Source: JARYLZ01 sp964388275 (lineage in GTDB: Bacteria > Bacteroidota > Ignavibacteria > SZUA-365). Taken from it: DNA of 15,381 bases. Positions 8,336 to 14,462 of the stretch are shown here, piece by piece; position 1 is the first letter of the stretch, and every line of letters begins with the position of its first letter. The notes under the pieces were generated by a model. That model saw only the letters and a list, made by a program, of their open reading frames with translations, did no database searches and had not been told where the DNA came from. The translations under genes and the position numbers were made by a program. The DNA lies in NCBI GenBank assembly GCA_964388275.1, contig CAYLZD010000056.1:1-15381 (forward strand), given 5' to 3'.

Positions 8336-8758
8336 TTATTTTACCGCGGTGCTTCCAACCTCCTGAACCAGAGAAGTGATATTCACGGCTGCGTGAGACA
8401 CCGAAGCGTCCTTTCCAAGCGGCGCATCGGCGAGTATTACCATGCTGGATCGCGGCGCAACTGTCTGCATCGCCAGCGTTCCTTCGAAAACCGCGAAGTA
8501 TATGCCTTCATCACTGCCTGTTTCCAACAGGGCCGTGGCGCCGGATCGATCGTCCACAAGGCGTATGACACCCTCCTCGACGACTGAGTCGATTCTGAAG
8601 CGGTAGTCGAGAAGGCGGACTTCATCCGCGGATATGGACAACACGCCGTCCGGCGTCTGGAACTGCAAGGTGCGGCCGCTCTGGATTTGCGCCGAGACGG
8701 ACGTCGAGCCGACAATCGCCAGCACCGCGAGTATTGCGAAAATTCCGATGTGTTTCAT
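8336..8758 (-). CDS. Small exported protein of unknown function, probable sigma-54 target
   Basis: This 140-residue protein has a clear signal peptide (MKHIGIFAILAVLAIVGSTS, probable cut after VSA at residue 23). The mature part looks beta-rich: short alternating segments such as TLQFQTPDGVLSISADEVRLLDY and FRIDSVVEEGVIRLVDD, with no cysteine. I do not recognise a family. The frame is open for 58 codons further upstream, but ATG 8758 was chosen because AGGAGA lies seven bases before it and the signal peptide starts there. The gene is a single unit: it has its own terminator (8239-8267), and a GG-N10-GC sigma-54 promoter match lies 55 bases upstream. The protein may therefore be made under a specific condition such as nutrient limitation or envelope stress; this is inference. 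Confidence 0.75.
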   Translation of the reverse strand: MKHIGIFAILAVLAIVGSTSVSAQIQSGRTLQFQTPDGVLSISADEVRLLDYRFRIDSVVEEGVIRLVDDRSGATALLETGSDEGIYFAVFEGTLAMQTVAPRSSMVILADAPLGKDASVSHAAVNITSLVQEVGSTAVK

Positions 8759-8812
8759 GTTGATGTCTCCTGTGCGCTGTTGCGGCTGATCTATGGTTTC
8801 ACAGCATGAGAC

Positions 8813-8828
8813 TGCTAAAAGCGTGCCA
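8813..8828 (-). promoter_or_regulatory. Sigma-54 (-24/-12) promoter
   Basis: The - strand reads TGGCACGCTTTTAGCA. Compared with the sigma-54 consensus TGGCACG-N4-TTGCA, only one base differs (TAGCA for TTGCA), and the GG and GC are exactly 10 bases apart. Transcription would start near 8801, leaving a leader of roughly 43 bases that carries the AGGAGA site of the gene at 8758. No rpoN or sigma-54 activator gene is in the window. Confidence 0.72.
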
Positions 8829-8861
8829 GTGGCATAATCAGCCGTTTTCGCCTGTTTTCGG

Positions 8862-8881
8862 CAGGGAAGAAACAATCCCTG
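8862..8881. promoter_or_regulatory. Dyad upstream of the sigma-54 promoter, possible activator site
   Basis: CAGGGA and TCCCTG form a perfect 6-bp inverted repeat separated by 8 bases, about 35-50 bases upstream of the -24 element. This is a plausible operator, but the binding protein is unknown. Confidence 0.35.
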
Positions 8882-8901
8882 TGAAACGTCGGAACGCCTT
8901 T

Positions 8902-8916
8902 GTGAAGCGCATTCAC
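8902..8916. promoter_or_regulatory. Second dyad upstream of the sigma-54 promoter
   Basis: GTGAA and TTCAC form a 5-bp inverted repeat around GCGCA, about 75-90 bases upstream of the -24 element. Arms this short occur by chance; it is listed because sigma-54 promoters usually have activator sites in this zone. Confidence 0.25.
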
Positions 8917-8969
8917 TGGGAAAATTCATCACAGCGGAAGGAGCCCTGGGCCGCCCCCGCTTCGCCTCG

Positions 8970-10319
8970 TCACTGAAATACGACTGCGTTGTCCGTTTTA
9001 TTCGGCTGCACCACGCTGAGGACGACGGCTCTGTCGGAATTGAAATACCGCTTGATGACGGACCGCACGGCCGTTACGTTCACACCGTCGAGACTCTCTA
9101 TCGCGGCGGCCGACGCGGCCGGGTTTCCCGTGTAGAGATTGTCGAGATTCATCACGTCGCAGCGGCCGCCGAGGCCGAAAACTTTCTCCATGGGTGTCAG
9201 ATACTGCATCTCGGCCAGGTTCGCCGCGGTTTGCAGTTCCGCATCGTTGATGACACCGTCGACCATCGATGAAAGAAGATTGAATATGTGATCAAAAACC
9301 GGACGCAGATTCGTTTCAGACCTGGCCGTAACAGTGATGTCGAACACTCCGTGCAATTCCTGGGAGCTCTGGGATGCCTGTATGTCCAGAATTCCGGGGT
9401 GGCTGCGGAAGAAACTCCTCAGACGCGAGTCAGTGGAACCGGCCAGCATCTGAGCGAGCAGTTTTAATACCGCTTCGTCGGGATCGCCGATAGCGGCCGT
9501 CGGAACGAGAATTTTCAAAGTGGAAAAGTCGACTTGCGCCGTCCTCACGAGCGAAGTGGCCGGAACGTCGGGAATCGTCTTCAATTCCGGCTGCCATGTC
9601 ATCTTTTTGCCGCCGGGTATGCCTCCGAAATACTTCTTTACGAGCCGCTTCACCGCATCCACCGAAATGTCGCCGCCGATCGTCATGCTTGCGTTGGCGG
9701 GAACGAAGAAGATTCCGATGAACTTCCGGACGTCGGCGAGAGTGACAGCCCTGACGTCCGCCGTGTCTCCGGTGCTGATGTGACTGTATGGATGCCCGTC
9801 GGGATACAGTTCCTTGAACAGCATCTCCTGCGAGTCCGACAGCGGCTGACGCGAGGCCTGCTCGCGCCTGGCGACGAGCGACCGGACGGCCGCCGCAAGC
9901 ATCGTGTCCGTTATGGCTTCGCCGCGAGCTTTCATCCTTTCCGCTTCTACGCGCAGCAGGGGATCGAGCAGCCGCGCGGGCGCGCTGACTGCTATGTTAT
10001 TCCAATCCACATTCGTCAGACCGATGTGCGAGAAGGTCGCCTCCTCCCGCAGCTTGCGGAGTTCGCCTGCAGAATTGGCGGGCAGAGCGGCGAGATAGAG
10101 ATTGCCCGCCGCTGTGGCGAGTCCGAATAATCCCTTGGGATCCCACGCCGACCCGGCGTGAAAAGCGAGATTTATCGACACATAGGGTATCGTGGTATCG
10201 CGGTGTATGACGACGGACATGCCGTTGGGTAGCGTCAGCTTCTCGAAAGCGGGGCGCCAGGATTGAGCGGAAGAGGCCGCCGAGAGCGTTGCAAGGAGTA
10301 GGATTATGCGCTGTGCCAT
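8970..10319 (-). CDS. Exported M16-family peptidase homologue with degenerate zinc site
   Basis: This 449-residue protein has a signal peptide (MAQRIILLLATLSAASSA before QS) and a two-domain M16B layout. The N-terminal domain has LPNGMSVVIHRDTTIPYVSINLAF-type residues (about 30-53). At the catalytic site (about 62-74) the expected HxxEH is replaced: GLAHxxEH aligns with GLATAAGN, so His, Glu and His are Thr, Gly and Asn, and no third acidic ligand is evident. The LYPDGHPYSH stretch follows, and the C-terminal domain keeps GSTDSRLRSFF (about 290-300). M16 proteins often act as a catalytic plus a non-catalytic subunit; this resembles the latter, but no active partner is adjacent. ATG 10319 was preferred over TTG 10337. 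No ribosome site is visible, and the upstream DNA is the octamer array. Confidence 0.85.
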   Translation of the reverse strand: MAQRIILLLATLSAASSAQSWRPAFEKLTLPNGMSVVIHRDTTIPYVSINLAFHAGSAWDPKGLFGLATAAGNLYLAALPANSAGELRKLREEATFSHIGLTNVDWNNIAVSAPARLLDPLLRVEAERMKARGEAITDTMLAAAVRSLVARREQASRQPLSDSQEMLFKELYPDGHPYSHISTGDTADVRAVTLADVRKFIGIFFVPANASMTIGGDISVDAVKRLVKKYFGGIPGGKKMTWQPELKTIPDVPATSLVRTAQVDFSTLKILVPTAAIGDPDEAVLKLLAQMLAGSTDSRLRSFFRSHPGILDIQASQSSQELHGVFDITVTARSETNLRPVFDHIFNLLSSMVDGVINDAELQTAANLAEMQYLTPMEKVFGLGGRCDVMNLDNLYTGNPAASAAAIESLDGVNVTAVRSVIKRYFNSDRAVVLSVVQPNKTDNAVVFQ

Positions 10320-10335
10320 AGGTAAATATCGTAAC

Positions 10336-10438
10336 AACGTGGGAACGTAGCAACGTGCGAACGTCGCCTATCCGCCGAAGTTCCGCTTCGCGGAACGCAG
10401 GCGGGGAACGTGAGAACGTGAGAACGTAGGAACGTCTC
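10336..10438 (+). repeat. Left octamer array (AACGT + 3 variable bases), interrupted by a hairpin
   Basis: AACGT recurs every 8 bases at 10336, 10344, 10352 and 10360, then after a hairpin at 10407, 10415, 10423 and 10431; the 3 bases between copies vary (GGG, AGC, GCG; GAG, GAG, AGG). A further imperfect unit (ATCGT) occurs at 10328. The array begins 17 bases from the M16 start codon. The right array (10927-10971) carries the same units in opposite orientation. Confidence 0.85.
10372..10404. repeat. Palindromic hairpin inside the left array
   Basis: CCGCC (10372-10376) pairs with GGCGG (10400-10404) and, inside a 3x3 internal loop, GTTCCGC (10380-10386) pairs with GCGGAAC (10390-10396) around a TTC loop. 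There is no T-run, so it is not a standard terminator. It resembles REP-like palindromes in form. Confidence 0.6.
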
Positions 10439-10485
10439 GGACTGGGTGAGGATTCATCGATCCAACCTCGTATCTAATGCATTTC

Positions 10486-10854
10486 TTATGTCTTATGTAC
10501 TTGTATGGCTGCCTTGAGCCGCTGAAGCTGGCTGCTGCAATGTTGTACCCGGTCCAGCAGCATTTCAAAAAGAGCTTGGTCAATATACTTTTGATCGAAA
10601 GCAACGTAGAGTTGAGCGCGCAACTCGCCTGCCGAGGCTTTCGAACGGCCGAGATAATCCCGGAACAACGCGGCTGTCCGGCTCTCGAAACCCTCGGCGA
10701 TATTCGAGAGAATCGAAACGCTCGCGCTCCTCATCTGGTCCCGCAGTTTTTGGTCGGTACGAAATCCACCGCACCTGGTGGCGGAATATATTTCCGCGCA
10801 TATCAACCTCGCGGCTTTCCACACTTCAAGATCTTCAAAACGCCTGGCAAACAT
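10486..10854 (-). CDS. Four-helix-bundle protein, S23/IVP (23S rRNA intervening-sequence protein) family
   Basis: This 122-residue protein has the family landmarks: FEDLEVWKAARLI (residues 6-18), IYSATRCGGF (22-31), RSASVSILSNIAEGFESR (42-59), FRDYLGRSKASAGELRAQL (64-82) and a final Leu-rich helix (about 95-118), giving four amphipathic helices. The family forms pentameric barrels and includes proteins encoded in 23S rRNA intervening sequences and the Avd accessory protein of diversity-generating retroelements (established knowledge); the role of stand-alone copies is not known. No reverse transcriptase or variable-repeat pair is present here, so this is not a retroelement. ATG 10854 gives the normal family start; the ribosome site is weak. 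Inverted octamer arrays flank the gene on both sides. It points the same way as the M16 gene but is separated from it by the left array. Confidence 0.93.
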   Translation of the reverse strand: MFARRFEDLEVWKAARLICAEIYSATRCGGFRTDQKLRDQMRSASVSILSNIAEGFESRTAALFRDYLGRSKASAGELRAQLYVAFDQKYIDQALFEMLLDRVQHCSSQLQRLKAAIQVHKT

Positions 10855-10926
10855 AGAACCACCACGTCAATAGTTAAACAACTGCGTCTTGTACCCCCAA
10901 ACCACCCAAAATGTTCCCTCCTCCCG

Positions 10927-10971
10927 ACGTCGCCACGTTGCCACGTTGTTACGTTGATACGTTCCCACGTT
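10927..10971 (-). repeat. Right octamer array, inverted relative to the left array
   Basis: On the + strand ACGTT (first copy ACGTC) recurs every 8 bases at 10927, 10935, 10943, 10951, 10959 and 10967, with variable triplets GCC, GCC, GTT, GAT and CCC between. On the - strand these are AACGT + 3 units. The array ends 8 bases before the -35 box of the thiamine promoter. Confidence 0.85.
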
Positions 10972-10979
10972 AATAAGTC

Positions 10980-11008
10980 TTGACATATCAACCACGCATC
11001 GTTATTTT
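10980..11008 (+). promoter_or_regulatory. Promoter of the TPP-riboswitch/TonB receptor transcript
   Basis: A perfect -35 box TTGACA (10980-10985) is followed, after 17 bases, by TATTTT (11003-11008, 4 of 6 to TATAAT). The overlapping TTATTTTG at 11002-11009 also matches the Bacteroidota -7 pattern TAnnTTTG at 7 of 8 positions. Transcription would start near 11015, at the first base of the riboswitch. Confidence 0.65.
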
Positions 11009-11013
11009 GTCAG

Positions 11014-11105
11014 AGTCACTCGGGGTGCTGTCCCGACCGGAAAACGGGACGGCTGAGAACACACCCGTCGAACCTGACCCGGATAATGCCGGCGTAGGGA
11101 ATGAA
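11014..11105 (+). ncRNA. TPP riboswitch (THI element)
   Basis: All conserved blocks are present: CTCGGGGTGC (11020-11029), GGCTGAGA (11051-11058), CACCCG (11062-11067), GAACCTGA (11070-11077) and GGATAATGCCGGCGTAGGGA (11081-11100). P2 forms from GGGTG with CACCC, and a 6-bp variable P3 arm is GTCCCG (11030-11035) with CGGGAC (11045-11050). It binds thiamine pyrophosphate and normally shuts off thiamine genes when the cofactor is plentiful. It precedes the TonB receptor and thiamine pyrophosphokinase genes, so the two are predicted to be thiamine regulated. Confidence 0.97.
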
Positions 11106-11110
11106 CCCGC

Positions 11111-11151
11111 AACCGCGCATTCTGCTTGAAGCAGGGTCCGCGGTTTTCGTT
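11111..11151 (+). terminator. Intrinsic terminator downstream of the TPP riboswitch (expression platform)
   Basis: AACCGCG (11111-11117) pairs with CGCGGTT (11139-11145), and inside it CTGCT (11122-11126) pairs with AGCAG (11130-11134); TTTTCGTTT follows. This suggests control by premature termination. A second copy, AAACCGCG (11162-11169), can pair with the same CGCGGTTT (11139-11146), so an alternative fold exists. Confidence 0.65.
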
Positions 11152-11211
11152 TCCTCACCTCAAACCGCGTCAGGGTCGAGTTTCCGCCAACCTCTTGAAG
11201 GAGTTGAACTC

Positions 11212-13659
11212 ATGAGGAACGCATGGATGCTCGCCCTCGCATTGCTCGTAACCGCGCAGGGCGACCTCATTTCACAAACAGTCTCGGGCGTCGTGACGGA
11301 TGCCAGAAGCGGAATTCCGCTCGCGGGCGCCAGCGTGCTGCTGTCGCCGCCGGGAACCGGAGCCGCGACGGACTTGTCGGGGCATTTCGCCATCCCTTTC
11401 GCGGACGGCGGCGCCCTCACGCTGCGCGTCAGCCATATAGGCTATGACACCTTTGAAACGTCCTTTTCACATGGCGGCCGGGACCGCAGTTTTCGCATCG
11501 AACTCCGTCCCGTTGCGATGCCCGGTCCCGAAATTGAGGTGTCGGCCATCCGCGCCTCTCATCGCGTCTCGCCGGTCACTTTCTCCGAATTGCGTGGCAG
11601 CGACCTGCGCGAAAATTATTTTGTTCAGGATGTGCCCGTCTTGCTCAGCGATCTGCCGTCCTCCACTTTCTATTCCGAAAGCGGCAACGGTATGGGCTAC
11701 AACTACCTGCGCATACGGGGTTTCGATCAGCGCCGCTTGGCCGTCATGGTGAACGGTGTGCCGCAGAACGATCCGGAAGATCACAACGTTTACTGGCTGG
11801 ACTTCGCCGATCTGCTCGGAAGCACCGCGGAAGTGCAAGTGCAACGCGGCGCCGGCAGCGCCTTCTACGGACCTCCGGCCGTCGGCGGGTCGATCAACAT
11901 CGTCACGGGCGATTTCGCGGACAGGAAGGGCATAAGAATCGAGAACGGCTTCGGATCATACAACACACGGCGGCATGCATTTTCCTTCGGGTCGGGTTTG
12001 CTCGACGGGAAATACACACTCTTCGGGCGACTCTCCCGCAGCAGCACTGACGGGTACAGGGAGCACTCGTGGTTCCGTTCGAGCGCATTCTATGCGGCAG
12101 CCACCCGATATGATTCAGACTTTACAACCAGAATCAACATTTACGGTGGCCCCGTCGAAGACGGCCTGGCATATTACGGTTTGCCCAAATTCGCCGTCAA
12201 AGACAGAAACGAGCGCAGGAAGAATTACAACTACTGGTCCGCCGAGAACAGCGCCTACACATGGACGCAGCAGCGGCGGCCCCAGGAGGTGGAATCCTTC
12301 TCGCAGCCGCACTATGAAATTCTCAACGAGTGGAAAATCAACGACGTCCTGACTCTGAACAATGTTCTGTTCATGGTCACGGGCGAGGGCTATTTCGATT
12401 ACGACGCCACCGGCTGGACCGACACGACGTACTACCGCATGACTTCGGCTTACGGTTTCGAGAATCCGTCGAATCCCGTAAATCCGATCATTCGCGCTTA
12501 CGTCGACAACAGGCAATGGGGGTGGCTGCCCCGGCTGACCTTCGTGCACGGCGACGGTTCGCTCACCACCGGTCTGGAGTTTCGCTCGCACCGATCCCTG
12601 CATTGGGGGCGCATACAATGGGCAGAGCAGTTGCCGGCGGATCTCGATCCGCATCGCCGTTACTATGAATACAGCGGCGCCAAGCTCATTCTGTCGGCTT
12701 ATGCGCAGGAACAGTACAGGCTTACGGAAAGACTGAACGCCATGGCGAGCGTGCAGGCGGTTTTCAACCGCTACCGGCTCTTCGACGAGAAATATGTCGG
12801 AACGGATTTCACGGCGGATTACCTTTTTCTCAATCCGCGTCTGGGCGCGAATTATAACCTGACCGGGGAATGGAACCTTTACGGCAACATCTCCTGGACG
12901 CAGCGCGAACCGCGCTTGAAAAATCTCTACGACGCCGCCGAGTCCAGCGGAGGAGCGACCCCTCAGTTCAAGGGGCTGCCCGGAGGCGCTTACGACTTCG
13001 ACTCTCCGCTCGTCAAGCCCGAAAAGCTCCTTAACCTTGAACTCGGCGCCGGTTATCAGGCGGACGGCATCAGACTGCTTGTGAACGGCTATGCGATGAA
13101 TTTCAGGGATGAGATCATAAAGAGCGGCGGTCTCGATCGCTTCGGGCAGCCGGTGACCGGGAACGCCGAACGCACGCTGCATCTTGGCCTCGAAGCGACG
13201 GTCCGCGCGGTTCTGCACCGTACGCTCGAACTGGAGGCGAACGGCCTGCTGAGCCGCAGCCGTCTGAGCAGCTACGTGGTTTGGGAGAGCGATCCTGCAT
13301 CCGGTTCGAGCGTGCCGCGGCCGTTGGATGGAAATCGGATAGCCGGTTTCCCGGAGCTGCTGGCAAACGCCCGGCTCACCTGGCGTTACAGCGGTTTCAC
13401 CGCGTCGATTTCCTGGAAATACGTGGGAGATCAGTATACGGACAATTACCAGAACGGGGAGAACAAGGTGGATCCCTATTCAGTTTTGAACGCGGCTGCG
13501 TCCTGGAGAACTCCCCCGTTTTTCGGACTGCGGGGTATGGAAATTCGGGTCGCGTTGAACAATCTGCTCGACGCCCTGTACGCGCAGAGCGGGGAGGGGG
13601 ATCAATTCTTCGTCGGAGCGGAGAGGAATGTATTTTTTGACATCGCCGTGGAGTTGTGA
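11212..13659 (+). CDS. TonB-dependent outer-membrane receptor, probable thiamine transporter
   Basis: This 815-residue protein has a signal peptide (about 1-15). It continues with a carboxypeptidase-regulatory-like domain (about 24-100, VSGVVTDARSGIPLAGASVLL ... GHFAIPF), a plug domain (about 120-233) with YNYLRIRGFDQRRLAVMVNGVP and VQVQRGAGSAFYGPPAVGGSINI, and a long beta-barrel ending in NVFFDIAVEL, a typical aromatic-containing last strand. ATG 11212 was chosen because AAGGAG (11198-11203) lies eight bases before it; the open upstream extension to 11101 lies in the riboswitch leader. Substrate assignment rests on context: a TPP riboswitch in front and thiamine pyrophosphokinase behind. In Bacteroidetes such receptors are known as Omr1, often with PnuT; no PnuT gene is present here. 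Energy would come from TonB-ExbBD, encoded elsewhere. Confidence 0.92.
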   Translation: MRNAWMLALALLVTAQGDLISQTVSGVVTDARSGIPLAGASVLLSPPGTGAATDLSGHFAIPFADGGALTLRVSHIGYDTFETSFSHGGRDRSFRIELRPVAMPGPEIEVSAIRASHRVSPVTFSELRGSDLRENYFVQDVPVLLSDLPSSTFYSESGNGMGYNYLRIRGFDQRRLAVMVNGVPQNDPEDHNVYWLDFADLLGSTAEVQVQRGAGSAFYGPPAVGGSINIVTGDFADRKGIRIENGFGSYNTRRHAFSFGSGLLDGKYTLFGRLSRSSTDGYREHSWFRSSAFYAAATRYDSDFTTRINIYGGPVEDGLAYYGLPKFAVKDRNERRKNYNYWSAENSAYTWTQQRRPQEVESFSQPHYEILNEWKINDVLTLNNVLFMVTGEGYFDYDATGWTDTTYYRMTSAYGFENPSNPVNPIIRAYVDNRQWGWLPRLTFVHGDGSLTTGLEFRSHRSLHWGRIQWAEQLPADLDPHRRYYEYSGAKLILSAYAQEQYRLTERLNAMASVQAVFNRYRLFDEKYVGTDFTADYLFLNPRLGANYNLTGEWNLYGNISWTQREPRLKNLYDAAESSGGATPQFKGLPGGAYDFDSPLVKPEKLLNLELGAGYQADGIRLLVNGYAMNFRDEIIKSGGLDRFGQPVTGNAERTLHLGLEATVRAVLHRTLELEANGLLSRSRLSSYVVWESDPASGSSVPRPLDGNRIAGFPELLANARLTWRYSGFTASISWKYVGDQYTDNYQNGENKVDPYSVLNAAASWRTPPFFGLRGMEIRVALNNLLDALYAQSGEGDQFFVGAERNVFFDIAVEL

Positions 13660-13660
13660 A

Positions 13661-13687
13661 GACGTTGAACGTTGAACGTTGAACGTC
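13661..13687 (+). repeat. Heptamer array (AACGTTG) between receptor and TPK genes
   Basis: GACGTTG is followed by AACGTTG, AACGTTG and AACGTC, a strict 7-base period immediately after the receptor stop codon. The ACGT core is shared with the octamer arrays around the IVP gene. No T-run follows, so the two genes can still share a transcript. Confidence 0.8.
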
Positions 13688-13726
13688 AGACGGAAGAGAA
13701 ACCTTCATCATCAATCATCTGCGTTT

Positions 13727-14383
13727 ATGAGCCACACACTGCTGATATGCAACGGACGTATGCCCGGGCTTGCGCATGCAGCGCATGTCAGGCGCTTGGC
13801 TGAAGAAGCGAGCTTCGTTCTTTGCGCGGACGGCGGGGCGAATGCCGCGAGAATGCTGGGCGTGGTTCCGCATGCGGTGGTAGGAGATTTCGATTCAGTA
13901 ACCGATGAGACGAGGCGCTTTTTCGAGTCCGGCGGCGTCGAGTTCCATCATGACGCGGGGCAGGAGAACACTGATTTCGAGAAGGCGCTGCTGTTCCTGC
14001 GGGAGCGGGGAATGAATCGGATTGCGATGCTCGGACTGACCGGTGATCTGCTCGATCACACCCTGGGCAATTTTTCCATACTGCAGCGGCACGCTCGGAG
14101 CATCGAGGCGGTGATCTTCGATGCCGAATTCCGCATCGACCTCATGACGCGCAGCGCGGTGTTCTCATCGCGGCCCGGTGAGCGAATATCCATCGTGCCT
14201 CTTGTCTCGGCCACAGGTGTCACATTTTCAGGGCTCGCATACCCCATGAAGCGGGGCGAGCTGGCCTTCGGCGTCATGGAAGGCACGTGCAACAGGGCTC
14301 TCTCGGCAAGGTTCCGCGTATCGCTGCGGGAGGGGGCTTTGCTCGTGTTCCGTCCCTTGAGGGACGACAGATGGCGTTTGTAG
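13727..14383 (+). CDS. thiN: Thiamine pyrophosphokinase
   Basis: This 218-residue cytoplasmic enzyme transfers pyrophosphate from ATP to thiamine, giving thiamine pyrophosphate. Family motifs in order are CADGGANAARMLGVVPHAVVGDFDSV (residues 33-58, with Asp35 and the Asp54/Asp56 pair of GDFDS), QENTDFEKAL (79-88, corresponding to the usual DKDxTD with Asp83), GLTGDLLDHTLGN (103-115) and the C-terminal substrate-binding half with GTCNRALSARFRV (186-198). ATG 13727 was chosen because residues before it are not family-like and include the heptamer repeat; no strong ribosome site is seen. It lies 67 bases after the receptor gene and is probably in the same riboswitch-controlled transcript, converting imported thiamine into the cofactor that the riboswitch senses. 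Confidence 0.94.
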   Translation: MSHTLLICNGRMPGLAHAAHVRRLAEEASFVLCADGGANAARMLGVVPHAVVGDFDSVTDETRRFFESGGVEFHHDAGQENTDFEKALLFLRERGMNRIAMLGLTGDLLDHTLGNFSILQRHARSIEAVIFDAEFRIDLMTRSAVFSSRPGERISIVPLVSATGVTFSGLAYPMKRGELAFGVMEGTCNRALSARFRVSLREGALLVFRPLRDDRWRL

Positions 14384-14462
14384 CGGGGGAGAAGGGGAGG
14401 AGCGAAGACAAGCCGGTGTGGCGGTGCGAAACCAAGACACCGCTGTCAGGGATTTGTGCTCC

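Larger units (their letters stand above)
10336..10971. mobile_element. Candidate small mobile unit: IVP gene bracketed by inverted octamer arrays
   Basis: The outer 21 bases at the left (10336-10356) and the reverse complement of the right end (10951-10971) match at 20 of 21 positions. Between them lies one gene, the four-helix-bundle protein, and no transposase. The unit is 636 bases long. No target-site duplication is evident directly outside the ends. S23/IVP genes are known as intervening sequences inside 23S rRNA of several bacteria; this copy is outside rRNA. Mobility is inferred from the paired inverted arrays and from its position tight between the M16 start and the thiamine promoter. 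Confidence 0.45.

Noticed and set aside
10486..10854. Possible diversity-generating retroelement because the protein resembles Avd
   Set aside because: No reverse transcriptase, template repeat or variable repeat is present, and the protein matches the S23/IVP branch.
10336..10971. Possible CRISPR array because of regular short repeats
   Set aside because: Units are 5 conserved bases with 3-base gaps, far too short for repeat and spacer, and no cas gene is present.
10477..10983. A 168-codon + strand open frame opposite the IVP gene, running through the right array
   Set aside because: The opposite frame is a clear S23/IVP family member; this one translates the octamer array and promoter region and shows no family likeness.
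11101..11211. Possible earlier start of the TonB receptor at ATG 11101
   Set aside because: This ATG is at the end of the riboswitch and the extra 37 residues run through the terminator; ATG 11212 has an ideal AAGGAG site and begins a signal peptide.
12115..13218. A 367-codon open frame on the - strand opposite the TonB receptor
   Set aside because: It lies wholly inside a well-supported gene, has no ribosome site and shows no recognisable protein features.
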